Source: Takakia lepidozioides
Lineage: Eukaryota; Streptophyta; Takakiopsida; Takakiales; Takakiaceae
Direction of reading: 5' to 3'
DNA: 64,000 bases
NCBI GenBank assembly: GCA_030704615.1
Contig: CM060734.1
Coordinates: 61,830,042 to 61,894,041, forward strand
Under the pieces are notes generated by a model. That model had not been told where the DNA came from. It searched no databases and worked only from the letters and a program-made list of their open reading frames with translations. The stretch's first letter is position 1; every line of letters starts with the position of its first letter. Of this stretch, positions 21,046 through 33,044 are shown piece after piece. The position numbers and the translations under genes were made by a program.

Positions 21046-22160
21046 TGTCGCGCGGCTTTTACTCACCCATCCCTTCGCTATTCGAGGTGGAAACTCCAAG
21101 ATAGAAGAGTTGGAAATCTCTAAGTACTCAGCCCGCGCAGAACAATCAGTCATGACCTATAGCTAGTGTATCATGGGGGTGTTTCCTATTTGTTTCCCTT
21201 TTGGCATTCATGTTAGCTACCTTACCATTGATAATTAAGTATCAGTTTGCTTTATCAATCTATTGGATTCCATCAACTCATCCATTCATTCCACAGCTTC
21301 ACTCAGATCTCTCTACACAGTGTGATTGTATCGTAAAAGTATCCGATTATGATTTATCAGGTATCAGGCCGAAGCCATTGTGTCTCTAATCTGCTCTATA
21401 ATATCACTATAGCTTTGCATATAACAAGCATCTACTCATCATCTCTCTATCTTCACTTCCGTTCTTCATCTCTGCCGGATCCCCTCTCCCGCATGACCAA
21501 GAAGTCCTCTCCCGTGAAGTGCTTCCCATCGCCAAAAAGCCCCTTCTCCGTCCTTGCTTCTCGCTTTATCTTCCTACCCGTGGCTCTAACCGTTTCCCTC
21601 ACTAACCGTCGTCCGTGAACTAACATGTTCCATTTGCAGGTGTTGTTCCCCACAGTCGTTCCCTGTCCTGCTCTCCGTTCCCTATGGTCGTGACAGCTGT
21701 GTCAAGCTGTGACTGGCTGTGTGAAACTGTGACGGGATGTGACTGGCTGTGCGACCGTGTTTGGCTGTGTCGGGTTGTGACTGGCTGTGTGGCTGTGTCT
21801 GCTGTGACGACTGTGACTGGCTGTGTGGCTGTGTCTGCTGTGACGACTGTGACGGGCTGTGTTGGCTGTGTCTGCTGTGACGACTGTGACGGGCTGTGTT
21901 GGCTGTGTCGGCTGTGACGACTGTGACGGGCTGTGTTGGCTGTGACTGCTGTGACGACTGTGACGGGCTGTGTTGGCTGTGACTACTGTGACGACTGTGA
22001 CAGGCTGTGTTGGTTGTGTCGGCTGTGACGGGCTGTGTAACCCCCCTCTACAGTGCGCTGCTGTCATCCTTAAGGCTCCTGTTGGTCTCAGTCTGTGCAA
22101 AAATTAAGGGTACCCTATAGATCCCGTATAAGTGTCTAAGTCCCAGACAGTCCTCTAACA
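21046..22160 (-). repeat. Copy B 3' LTR
   Basis: 1,115 bp with TGT...ACA ends. The minisatellite occupies 21690-22040, with units cacagcccgt and cacagtcgt on the minus strand. It shares private variants with the right LTR of B (for example gtatcgtaaaagtatccgat), which supports pairing the two as one element. Confidence 0.93.
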
Positions 22161-22178
22161 TTACCCCTTCCCCTCTTC
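22161..22178 (-). other. Copy B polypurine tract
   Basis: On the minus strand, gaagaggggaaggggtaa directly precedes the LTR, like the tracts in copies D and A. Confidence 0.8.
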
Positions 22179-22199
22179 AAAAAACCGTGTCCTCACGGT

Positions 22200-25040
22200 T
22201 TATTGATTGCGATTAGCAAACCTTTGTGAGTGAGCACCTTTCTGACGTTGAGAGTTTCGTGGCGGACTGTGTGTACGAGCCCGAGATCTGTCTCTGTTTG
22301 ACGGAGATGTTTGATCATTACCTGGATAAGTGAGGCCCTCTGGAGGCTGATATCGAGGTAGCCTTTCAGGCATAGGAGACCCCCGTCGCTTCTTATCTGC
22401 CATCTGAATTGTATAGTCTTCTCCCATGTCAAAAGAATTCGGTGAAGAAACAGTTGTATCAGAATCCTCATCGCCTCTCAGGTGTTTTAATTTTCGAACT
22501 TTTTGTGGAATCCTCTGGGGCATACAATGCTGTCCTACCATGTCTGGAAGTTTATATTTTACAACTTGGTGTAACCGCTGAACAACAAAATTGGTGTAGA
22601 CACTGAGCTCCTTGTCTGTCCAGGTGAGTGGGGTACCAATTACTGGTACAGCGTGCAAGTATTTCCATGCCACATGTCCCTTATAAAAAATATCATCAAT
22701 GCCGAATTTCTGTGTTGACAAATTGTTCCAGGCCGCTTGAAACCATGAACGAATTTGAGAATCCTTTTGCATCATAACTTTTGCGTCATATAGGTACATA
22801 TGAGGTGGCACCGAAGGTAATACCCAATGATCCCCACTGGAATAACTCAGAAAGCGTGCTTGCATCTTTTGTTGCTCAATGTGATAACGTACTAGAAAAC
22901 AAGCAGCGTAGTATAACCCGCATCCCATGACAATACTTGCTACTTCCTTGGTCTTGGTATAAATGAGTCCATGTACAACCTGGAAAGCAATCAATTCCCT
23001 CAACATGGTACCTGCCTCGTGCCAGTACTGTGCAAAGTGATGATCCTCAATTGGTCGATTGTTCGGAAGAACTTTAGTCCTAGTTGCCACTGGCAGCCAA
23101 ATGCGCATGATTTGGTAGTAATGTGCGCATGACTGCGGAGGACTAAATTCTTTCCAAGCCAAATCCAACATGATGGGATTTGGTTGAATGGCATAATCAT
23201 AGCCCTACTGTACTCCCTTGCAGCTGGAGTTTTAGGTGGGTTAAAAGCAGCATTGCCCCATACCTCAGGCTGTGGTGGTTGTGGTGTGGTTGTAGTAACA
23301 ACAGGTTCAGCTACTGGTACAGTGACTTGTTGTGGTGTTGGTGGTACTGGCTCTTGTATCATTGGCATCTCCTGCACCTCCTGTGAAGACTGAAAAGCCA
23401 AAGTTCTGGCTTGTAAATAAGAAGCCATTAGCTGTTCCTGAGGGATATAGACTCTTTTGTCGATGTTTGAAGTGAGGTCCTCCACTTGAGTCTGCAGTCC
23501 GTCTACATCCTCCTGTAACTTTGCTATCCTACTATAGACATTGTCTATAGTAGTTGTGGTAATGTTCTGCACTTGTAGTCTGAGCTCATTCATCTCGCTT
23601 TGGGTGAGCTTTCGTGGTGCTTTGCCCTCTACCGGCCCTTGTGCTAACCAGACCTGCATAAGGCTGTTATCCACCAAGTTGCTTGTGGTTCCCTTGAGAG
23701 TTTGCTCCTCTCTTAGCTTGTACACTTCTAACTGCTGTTGTAAAGCCTCCATGCGCTTCGCATGAGGTTCAACCAAATTTGCATAAGCAGCAAGTAGATT
23801 ATTAGCTTCCTTCCAAGCCTTGTTAGTGACCGTGATTTCATGTCTATTGGCCACGAGCGTTTGTTGCAACTCCAGGATGTACTTCTCTTGATCAGCTTCA
23901 ACCTGCCTGTATTGCTTGAAAGTATCCTCATTGCGACAGATTGTATTCTTCATATCGACAATGAGTTTCATTTGCTCAACATTCTCTTCTTCTGCCTTCG
24001 TACATTTTTCCGCTTTACTGTTTATTTCTTTGTAGATTGGTCAAGCATAGTTGTGAATGTAGCACATTGTATCGCCATCCTGTCATGCACTGTCTGCAAC
24101 TCCGTATGTAGTGCATTCACTTCTTGCAACTTGCTTTCATGCTGCACCTGCATTTGGTATAGCTGTTGCTTATGTGCTTCGTGCAACTGGTCTTGCGCGA
24201 GGCCTGCCTCAATCAATTGTTCCTTGGCCAATTGCAAAGCCGCTTTTGTATTTCCCAAGTCTTGCTGCATCTTGAGAGTGACCTCTTCATCGACCTTGTT
24301 TGCACACTCAGTGGCAAGTCGAGCTTCAAACTCCTTCCTGAGTTCCTCTCTCAAGGCTGTCAATTGGGTAGTTGGAACATGGGATTTGACATAAGTCCCC
24401 AACAAATTAAGTGTCCTGCCTATGGAACTCATCAGCATTGCCTATTGAGGGTCATCATGGTGACGTTGCTGCTGTTCCTCCTGATCCTCAACAGTGTGAT
24501 GTCTCACAAACCACTCAGGCCATTGTCCCACCGGATTTTCTTCCTGAACCATTTCATCTATCACCGGTGCTACAGTGTCATGAACTTCTGCCTGTGGTAC
24601 CTCCGACACAGGTGTGCGTATTATATGCACCTCAGGATTTCCCTTGGGCAACTGTTGCACCTCTGGAATCTCTGTCTCCTTGACCAGACCAGAATATTCA
24701 TAGAGAAGGTCCCCCTTCTCCATTTCTGCCACTATCTGTTCTGTAGTTGGAATATCTAACCCTTCTATTTCCAAATCAATTATTTCTGGTTGAGCTGCAT
24801 GGACAACTTGTGACCTTGTGACAAGCCGATCAGCTGGCTGTGATGGTTGTGATACTGAAGTAACTTCCTCCTCCCTTTCTGAAGGTCCTGCTTCCAGTAA
24901 TAGCATTTCTCTATGCTGCTGTGCCCTTTCCTGCACATGAGCTTGGGAAACATTATCATGCGGAATCCGTGAAGCCAGTGGATCCGCCACTACAGTCTTT
25001 CCCCGTCTTTGCCTCTTAGTCTCGGGTTGCCCTGCTAGTC
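22200..25040 (-). pseudogene. Copy B extra ORF3, C-terminal two thirds
   Basis: Open minus-strand stretches 24990-24442, 24438-24022, 23971-23000 and 23171-22200 cover the acidic linker, coiled coil and C-terminal domain of the same giant ORF as in copy D. A CAG to TAG change at 24444-24442 stops the frame after HHDDPQ, where D reads through. Frameshifts near 24020 and 23160 break it further. The coiled coil (24330-23420) and the terminal Arg/Ser/Pro-rich tail ending FANRNQ at 22200 are clearly conserved. The N-terminal third lies at 38164-39530, beyond copy A. Confidence 0.75.
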
Positions 25041-25045
25041 CACCC

Positions 25046-25960
25046 TGTTAGAGGACTGTAGGGGACTTAGACACTTATACGGGATCTGTAGGGAACCCTT
25101 AATTTTTGCACAGACTGAGACCAACAGGAGCCTTAGGGGTGACAGCAGCGCACTGTAGAGGGGGGGTTACACGGTCAACACAGCCCGTCACAGTCGTCAC
25201 AGCCCACACAGCCAACACAGCCCGTCACAGTCGTCACAGCCCACACAGCCAACACAGCCAAACACAGTCGCACAGCCAGTCACAGCCCGTCACAGTTTCA
25301 CACAGCCAGTCACAGCTTGACACAGCTGTCACGATCATAGGGAACGAAGAGTAGGACAGGGAACGACTGTGGGGAACAACACTTGCGAAGGGAACATGTT
25401 AGTTCACAGACGACGGTTAGTGAGGGAAACGGTTAGAACTGCGGATAGGAAGATAAATAGAAAAACGGGGAATTGAGGGGATCATTATTTCGGAGGAGGA
25501 CTTCTTAGTCAGGTGGGAGCGGAGATCAGAGGAAAAAGCTGGAGAGCACGGTGAAGGAGGAAAGAGGATTAGTAGATGCTTGTTATATGCAAAGCGGTAG
25601 TGATATTGTAGAGCAGATTAGAGACATAATGGCTTCGGCCTGATACCTGATAAATCATAATCTGATACTTACACGATACAATCACACTGTGTAGAGAGAT
25701 CTGAGTGAAGCTGTGGATTGAATGGATGAGTGAAGAAAACCGATAGATTGATGAAGCAAACTAATACTTAATTATCAATGGTAAGGTAGCTAAGATGAAT
25801 GCGAAAAGGGAAACAAATAGGAAACACCCCCATGATACACTAGCTGTAGGTCATGACTGATTGTTCTGCGCGGGCTGAGTACTTAGAGATTTCCAACTCT
25901 TCTATCTTGGAGTTTCCGCCTCGGATAGCGAAGGGATGGGTGAGTAAAAGCCGCGCGACA
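25046..25960 (+). repeat. Copy A 5' LTR
   Basis: 915 bp, tgttagaggactg...gccgcgcgaca. It has the shortest minisatellite of the set (about 25170-25330). It contains the conserved Met codon of the upstream ORF at 25853. Confidence 0.95.
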
Positions 25961-26548
25961 TTTGGCGACCATACTGGGGACCTGGGACATGAACAACCAG
26001 ATGTGACAGGCATCTGGTGGGATCATGGTGGTTGGACCATTAAAGAATTTGAAGTGAATCAAATTCCCTGTGGAACAAAGGAAGAAAGATTGTCCAAACG
26101 ATTCTTTCAAAGGTTCTTGGAATTGCCAGACGGTTGTAAAGAAAATATTCTTAAACGAGTGCATGATGCTGATCCAGAATGGGGTCTGGAGAAAGGAGTG
26201 ATAAAGATTTATCAGGTAGCCTGTAGAGGAAGAGCATGTTGGTTACCAACATTGGTTTATGTGATAGCATTGCTATCCATTAAACGAGTAGAGTTTGAAG
26301 GCTGGGAAGAAAGAAAGGTGAATGTTTATACTCATATGCATGAAGAGCTTGTACTGGTAAAGAATTGGATTCCAAAGGATATTTTGTGGATCAAACTCAC
26401 ACCAAGAACAGCTTTTCAGACTTGTTTGCCATATGGTTATATGGTAACGGAGACTTCAAGTATAGCCAAGGGTGCATTGAAGCTTGAAAGAAACCCAGGC
26501 ATATACGAGAGATATTACAGAAGAGAGTTTTGGTTATTGCCACATTAA
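25853..26548 (+). CDS. Copy A extra ORF ahead of gag (ORF0), unknown function
   Basis: 231 codons, uninterrupted, nearly identical to the copy C version. It opens at an ATG within the LTR, crosses the LTR/primer-binding site boundary (SRATFGDHTGDLG) and ends 21 bp before the gag Met. Residues after about 42 form a conserved, probably folded part with many aromatic residues (GIWWDHGGWTIKEFEV, WLPTLVYVIALLSIKRVEF). The hydrophobic stretch LPTLVYVIALLSI is too short to call a membrane span with confidence. Intact frames in two separately inserted copies suggest selection while the element was active. It may start inside the LTR or just downstream; the sequence does not decide. Confidence 0.6.
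   Translation: MTDCSARAEYLEISNSSILEFPPRIAKGWVSKSRATFGDHTGDLGHEQPDVTGIWWDHGGWTIKEFEVNQIPCGTKEERLSKRFFQRFLELPDGCKENILKRVHDADPEWGLEKGVIKIYQVACRGRACWLPTLVYVIALLSIKRVEFEGWEERKVNVYTHMHEELVLVKNWIPKDILWIKLTPRTAFQTCLPYGYMVTETSSIAKGALKLERNPGIYERYYRREFWLLPH
25963..25980 (+). other. Copy A primer-binding site
   Basis: TGGCGACCATACTGGGGA starts two bases after the 5' LTR and matches copies B and C exactly. The tRNA partner is not identified. Confidence 0.75.
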
Positions 26549-26569
26549 AAGAAATGAAAGACATGGGAC

Positions 26570-28522
26570 ATGAGTGATGAAAGAGAAGCTAGACGACAGA
26601 GGTATTCAGCAAAAAGAGAAAGCTATCTGAAAGCTAATTATCCATATCTTTGGGAGAGAGGAATAGACATAGGAGAATCATCTGGACCTCTCACACCATC
26701 AAGATCAAAGAGTGCATCACCTATACCGGAAGAACTAGAGTGGGATGCCACTCCTTCTGTTTCTTTGCAAGAAAGATTAAGAGAATTGGTACAGGAAGAA
26801 GATCAATCACGAGGTGAAAGATCTGAGGTACATCCTTGGATAAAAGACTTGACAGAAATCTTTGATAAGAGTTGGCATGGAACACCAAAAGCAGGAACTC
26901 CAGTTTCTGAAGCAGAAGATGAAGAAGGAGAAGAGGATGTGGCAGAGCCAACGGAGAGTTCAGACTCTCCAACACCATTACAGTTGAGTTACATGAGTGA
27001 AGAAGAAACCCAAGGGCAGAACTTGGAGGATGAAAACAGAGAGAAGAAATTAGAAGAAGAAGAATATGAAGAAGTAGACCCAACAGCTGAGGTTGAGACT
27101 ACAACCAGGACATCCCAACCCGTTGGACCTGGATCAAGTGGAGCACTTGGATCACAGACCAACGAAGGTGTCGGCTCAGGGGGATCAGGCGGGCTGCCTG
27201 GATCTGGCTCTGGGGGGACAGGGAGTGTGGGAAGTAGTGCAACTGAAGCTGGGAATACTGTGAATATCGTGGGACCAGAAGCAAGGAGTGCTCAAGGGCC
27301 ACCACTTGGTGGAAGATCCACCACAAAAACAACAGGTCCAGAAGGACCAGCACCAGCAAGGGTGCCAGCACCTGTCAGTGGGCAGAAGGTAGGGCCACAG
27401 ATGGCGTTACAACCAACACGGGCAAAACCACCCTTTCCAATATATTCAGGAAAAGGGGATCCCGATGTACACATTAGCCAATTTGAGCACATGTGTATAG
27501 TGAACAATGAGAATGGCGATGATGCCAAAATGAGACTGTTTCCTTGTTCACTTATCAAGAAAGCAAGTGAATGGTATGCAAGATTCCCTGATAATCATTT
27601 CCTAACCTGGAATGGCTTGAATACAGCATTTCGAAATAGGTTCAGGACAAGTAAAACTGAGGATGAAGTGTATGGAAGTTTACAGCAGCTGAAGCAGAAG
27701 AAGCATGAAACTGTTGAAGAGTATATGGAGAAGATGGAATTGATGATGAAAAAACTGGCTGCAGTACCAGCGCCCCGGTTTACAGAAGACTTGGTTTGTG
27801 AGTGGATTAAGACCAGAGTTGCAAAAGAAAGTGGATATGTTACCCCATAACACAGTGGAGGAGGCATTTGAAACTGCGAACAGAATTGAGCAATTGGGAA
27901 TGCTCAGGAGAGAGAAAAAAGAAGATGAGGACTCTGAGGATGAGTCAGATGAAGAAGAAGAGCAAGAACTAAAAAGAAAGAGTAAGAGAAAGGAAAAGTT
28001 GAAGAGGGATAACTATGAAAAAAAATTGGAAGAAAAATCTTGAAGAAGTATGCCACAGAGGCTGCAACACATTGGAGGAAGGGTGTATGGTGTGCAAAGT
28101 GCCAGAATGAAGGCCATACCACCACAGAATGCCACATGAAGGAGAAACACTGTACTATCTGTAAAATGGATAACCATTCTACTGAGAATTGTTACTACAA
28201 CAGAAGGACAGCTGCAAGAGAACCTAGGCAAGTAAGGGTGCATCAGGTGCAGCCCCAGCCAAGAAGAAACAATGATCAGGACCACTATGGTAGGTCTGGT
28301 GGTTATAACAATGGCATGGAAGGGAGAGGTAATTCAAGGGGAATTACCAAGGAAATTCCAGAGGCAACTATCAAGGTAATCCAAGGGGGAATTACCAGCC
28401 CGGGAATCAGGATTATAGAAATAATCCAAGAACAGACCAAGGGCGAGGACCCAATGGTGAAGAGCTATGTTACTATTGTAATCAGCCAGGACATCGCAAG
28501 GCAGCCTGTTCATTCTGGATAA
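26570..28522 (+). pseudogene. gag: Copy A gag
   Basis: It starts MSDEREARRQRYSAKRES, 21 bp after the upstream ORF stop. Acidic and Gly/Ser/Pro-rich regions are followed by the capsid domain (27430-27780; GKGDPDVHISQFEHM, WYARFPDNHFLTWNGL), a Lys/Glu-rich stretch, zinc knuckles CAKCQNEGHTTTEC and CTICKMDNHSTENC (28095-28200), an Asn/Gly/Arg-rich stretch, and CYYCNQPGHRKAAC at 28468-28509. Three indels break the frame: an extra C near 27775, two extra bases near 28035 and one missing base near 28340. After 28340 the frame leading to the third knuckle is continuous with pol, so gag and pol were probably one polyprotein. Confidence 0.88.
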
Positions 28523-31500
28523 GACACCAGAATGAGATGAGAGCTCCTGTGAATGAGGGCCCAGTGGTGGCAGCTCACATGGTTAGGCCATGTGCTTGTA
28601 CCAGAAGTAAGTACAATGATAGTAACAAGAAGTAAAGCCAAACTAATACCTCCAGTAGAAGAGGAAGAAGATGAGACTGGAAGTGGCAATGATATGCCTG
28701 AAGATGAAGAGACTTGGAAAGATGAGAAGGAACTGCACAAGGAAGTGGCAGATACTATAAGGGAAATGCAAAAGAGTACTGATATTCCTGTGGCAGATTC
28801 CTCTGATTCGGATGGAGAAAAAGAAGGGAGTGAGGAAGAAAGGAAAAAAAAAGATGCAGACATGCAAAGTAATGAAGAGACTTTGGCTGCAGTAATATGT
28901 CAGACCAAAGCAGAAATTACCATTGGACAGCTATTAGCTGTGGCACCTTATTGTAGGCACAGGCTGTATCAGGCAATCAATCGAATTGCCCAAGAGACAG
29001 GAAACACAGACCTGAACAGCAAGGTGACCAGTTATAATGTGAAGCCGGAAGGGCGAGAACCAGTCATGGACTTTGATGATTCTATGCCAGTAATCCAATT
29101 GAGAATTGGAAGCACAGAACTAACTGATGTACTGATAGATGGTGGTTCTGGAGTAAATATCATGACAGACCAATTAAGGAAGAAGCTTGGTCTAAGTAAC
29201 ATGAAACCAGCCCCATTTACAGTAACAATGGCAGATCAAAGAAGTGTGCAGCCATTGGGATTAATAAGAGGAGTTAAGATACAGATACAAAAAATGATCT
29301 TTATGATCACAGTAACTGTATTAAAAATGGATGAAGTCATGGAGGCTTACTCCTTATTATTGGGACGTCCGTGGCTGAAACAGGCCAGGGTATTCCATGA
29401 CTGGAATTCTCAGTTATTAACCGTGCATAATGGGATACACGAGATACAAATTACCACAAAGAAATCTAGTAGATTACCTGCTACAAGAAGACCTCGAGGA
29501 GTCAGAGAGTATGACTGGAGAGGAGGACTGGATGAGGAGCAGGAAGCTACCCTATTTGCTGCACACCCAGAGTGGGAGCAGGTTGCGGAGATGCGGCTGG
29601 AAAGCCTAAGTTGTTTGAGAGGTATCTGCTGTGGTGTAGTGACAGCAACACCAACTGAAGAGGAAACTAGCATTTACCCATCACATTTCTATGAAGAGAG
29701 AGAAGGAGAAATAGAAATCCTAGAAGAACCAGCCACTGTGAGCTTACAGGATGAAGTGGTGACTGGTTGGACAATCACAGCTGATGAGCAGGTGAGAGAA
29801 GTAAATGTGGGAACTCAGGAGGAACCGAGGATGGTGAAAGTAGGAGCTGATTTGGAGCCGGAATTCTTCGAAGAAGCTAAAAGCTTGTTCATCAAATACA
29901 GAGATGTATTTGCTTGGAGCTATGAGGATCTAAAAGGGATACCACCTGAAGTCTGTCAGCATAAGATTGAACTGGAACCAGGGTCAGTACCAATCAAGCA
30001 GGCGAGGTATAGAATGAATCCCAACTACGCACAGAAGGTTGGAGAAGAGATAAAGAAGTTGGCTGAGGCTAAGTTTATATACCCAATAGAGTATACAACT
30101 TGGTTGTCACCCATTGTAATAGTTCCCAAGAAGAATGGCAAACTGAGAGTATGTGTGAACTATAAGAAGCTGAATGCTTGTACGAAGAAGAAAGATCCTT
30201 TCCCTTTGCCATTCACAGAAGCAGTATTAGACACTGTGGCAGGCCATGAGATGTACTCATTCATGGATGGCTTCAGTGGTTATAATCAAGTGCAAGTGGC
30301 AGAAGAAGACCAAGGGAAAACAGCTTTCATCACAGACTGGGGGGCTTATGCATACAAAGTCATGCCCTTTGGACTTTGTAATGCACCAGCGACCTTTCAG
30401 AGAGTGATAAGTGAATCTTTTCATGAGTATCTGGATGATTTCATGCAGGTATTCTTGGATGATTTCAGTGTGTACAGCTCTAAGAGTGAGCACTTGCATA
30501 AATTGGAGTTATGTTTGGCCAGATGCAGGATGAGAGGTCTGGGCCTGAATCCAGAGAAGTGTACTTTCTGTGTGAACTCAGGGGTGCTTCTGGGACACAT
30601 TGTGTGTAAGAAGGGACTCCTTGTGGATCCCAGGAAGACAGAGTCCATTAAAGCATCTCCACCCCCAGTGAATGTTAAAAGTCTACGAAGATTCCTTGGG
30701 CAAACCAGTTATTACAGAAGATTTGTCAAAAGGTATGCACAAATAGCAGCACCATTGAGCAAGCTTCTGAAGAAAGATGCAGTGTTTGCCTGGACAGCTG
30801 AATGTCAACAGGCGTTTGAGGAACTTACACTGTCAGTAACAACTACACCTGTGCTGATTAACCCCCACTGGCATGTAGTATTTCATGTTCACTGCGATGC
30901 ATCAGGAGAAGCGTTGGGTGCGGTGTTAGCCCAGAATGTTACAGGGAATATAGATTCACCTGTGTACTATGCTAGCCGGTTGATGAACAGTGCTGAGAGG
31001 AACTATAACAACGGAAAGAGAAGCATTGGCAATGATTTATGCAGTCAAGAAATTCAGGCATTACCTATTGGGAAGAAAGTTTATGTTTTATGTGGATCAC
31101 CAGGCTCTGATATATCTGGTGAACAAACCTTTGATAAGTGGAAGGATAGCGAGGTGGTTAATAATCTTGCATGAGTTTGAGTTCGAGGTTATTTACAAGC
31201 CTGGCCGTTTGCATCTTGTGGCAGATCATTTGTCAGGACTAACAACAGGAGAGGCCGCCACAGGAGTGGACGATCAGTTACCTGATGCGAGTTTATTTGT
31301 AATGGAGGTGCAAGGAAGTGCAGATGAATGGTTAGATTGGCAGTGGCCAATCAGATACTACCTTGCTCATGGTCAGTGCCCACCTAGTTATGGTAAGGAG
31401 CAGAGGAAGAGAATTGCTATCAAAGCTTTACCTTATACTATGGTAGGAAGCAGAATGTATAAGTTAGGACCTGATGGAGTACTAAAACGATGCTTGTACC

Positions 31501-32837
31501 ACCATGAAGTAAATAAAGTCTTGGAGGAAGTTCATAAAGGAGTGGCTGGAGGTCATTTTGGAGAAGAGACTACCAGTAGAAAGATACTACTCGCAGGATA
31601 CTGGTGGCCTACTTTGTTCAAAGATGTACATGAGTATTGTCAGAAGTGTGATGAATGTCAGAGGCTAGGACCTTTGCAGAGATCTGGAAGGATGGCCTTG
31701 CATCCTACAATGCCTACGGAACCATTTCAGAAATGGGGACTAGACTTTGTTGGACCAATTAATCCACCATCCAAGAATACACGAAACAGGTACATAATTA
31801 CAGCCACTGATTATACTACAAAGTGGGTGGAAGCTAAAGCTTTGAGGGACAACACAGCCAAGTCCACAGCAAGGTTCCTGTACGAGAACATACTTACACG
31901 ATTTGGCTGTCCCTTAGAATTTATCAGTGATCAAGGAAGTCACTTCATGAATGAGACCATTGAGTTGTTGACTAAAGAGTTTATGATTGTGCATAGAAAG
32001 AGTACAACATATTACCCGCAGGGTAATGGGCAGGCAGAGGCTACCAACAAAATACTATGTACTATCTTGGCTAAGATAGTCAATGCAAACAGAACGGATT
32101 GGGATACAAAGCTGCTGACAGCTTTATGGTCATACAGGACTTCATATAAAGTCACCACTAAGTATACACCATTCCAATTAGTTTATGGTATGGAAGCCTT
32201 ACTTCCAGTGGAATTCCTGTTACCTACCATGAGAACGGAGTGGGGAAAAAGAATGGAATTGCAAGACTCCATCAAGGTCAGGAAACATGAATTATACCAT
32301 GTGGAAGAAGTACGTGCTGATGCAGCTGATAATATGACCAGAATTCAGATGAAGCGAAAGGAACAGTTTGATGAAGGCAAGTTAAAGACTTTTAAGACGG
32401 GGGATTTGGTTCTATGGTTGCAGAAGAAAGGAAAGATTCAAGCTTCTAAGCTTAAATCACCATGGAAAGGACCTTATGTCATACAAAAGATGTATGATAA
32501 CAACACAACCATGTTACAAACCATTAACAAAGAAATGCTGGGAAGAGTCAATGCAAATAAGTTGAAGGGGTACAGTGGTATCCATGACAAACCCCTGCAG
32601 CATGATTTGCATGTTGAACCGCAAGAGCAGTCACGGGCTGCACCAGTGTTACGAACGGAGTATGGAACACTTGTCGCTAGGCCCAGTTATATGACCGGGG
32701 TGGGCAAAACAAACGTGACACAGCCTATCACAGCCCATCACGGCGTGACACAGCCTATCACAGCCCATCACGACGTGACACAGCAACCACAGCCCAGCAA
32801 GGCGCAACACAGCCTACCACAGCCCGTCACGACGTGA
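28523..32837 (+). pseudogene. pol: Copy A pol: protease, RT, RNase H, integrase
   Basis: Two long frames, 28553-31174 and 30990-32837, differ by a 2-bp deletion in RNase H near 31006; an extra C near 28595 separates the first from gag. Order: an acidic linker, protease (LIDGGSGVNIM near 29135-29165), RT (30090-30500; MPFGLCNAPATF, catalytic VFLDDFSVYS near 30450), RNase H (HCDASGEALGAVLAQ near 30895, YVDHQAL near 31100), an HHCC zinc finger (31500-31665), the integrase core with LDFVGP, SDQGSHF and GQAEATNK (31740-32060), and a C-terminal basic domain. The frame ends at a tga inside the cacagcc-type spacer. With both indels it cannot express a full polyprotein as assembled. Confidence 0.92.
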
Positions 32838-32995
32838 CACAGCCAACCACAACCCAGCAAGGCGCAACACAGCCTATCACAACCTACCGCAGCGTGTCAC
32901 AGCCTATCACAGCTTACCACAGTGCAACACAGCCTATCACAGCGTAACACAGTATGACACAGCCTGTCACAGCTCAACACAGCCTACTAAAGTTA
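32700..32995 (+). repeat. Copy A cacagcc-type repeat spacer
   Basis: Degenerate 10-11 bp tandem units (cacagcctat, cacagcccat, cacagtgcaa) with acgtgacacag at intervals. It overlaps the last codons of integrase and precedes the extra ORF. The units are like those in the family's LTR. Confidence 0.75.
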
Positions 32996-33044
32996 CACCA
33001 TCCATAGAATCAGTGGCAAGTGGACACATAATAACTTCAGGAAA

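Noticed and set aside
27840-28530. Programmed frameshift between gag and pol
   Set aside because: The frame differs at different bases in A, B and C, and the ancestral sequence seems to be one continuous frame, so these are separate decay or sequencing indels.
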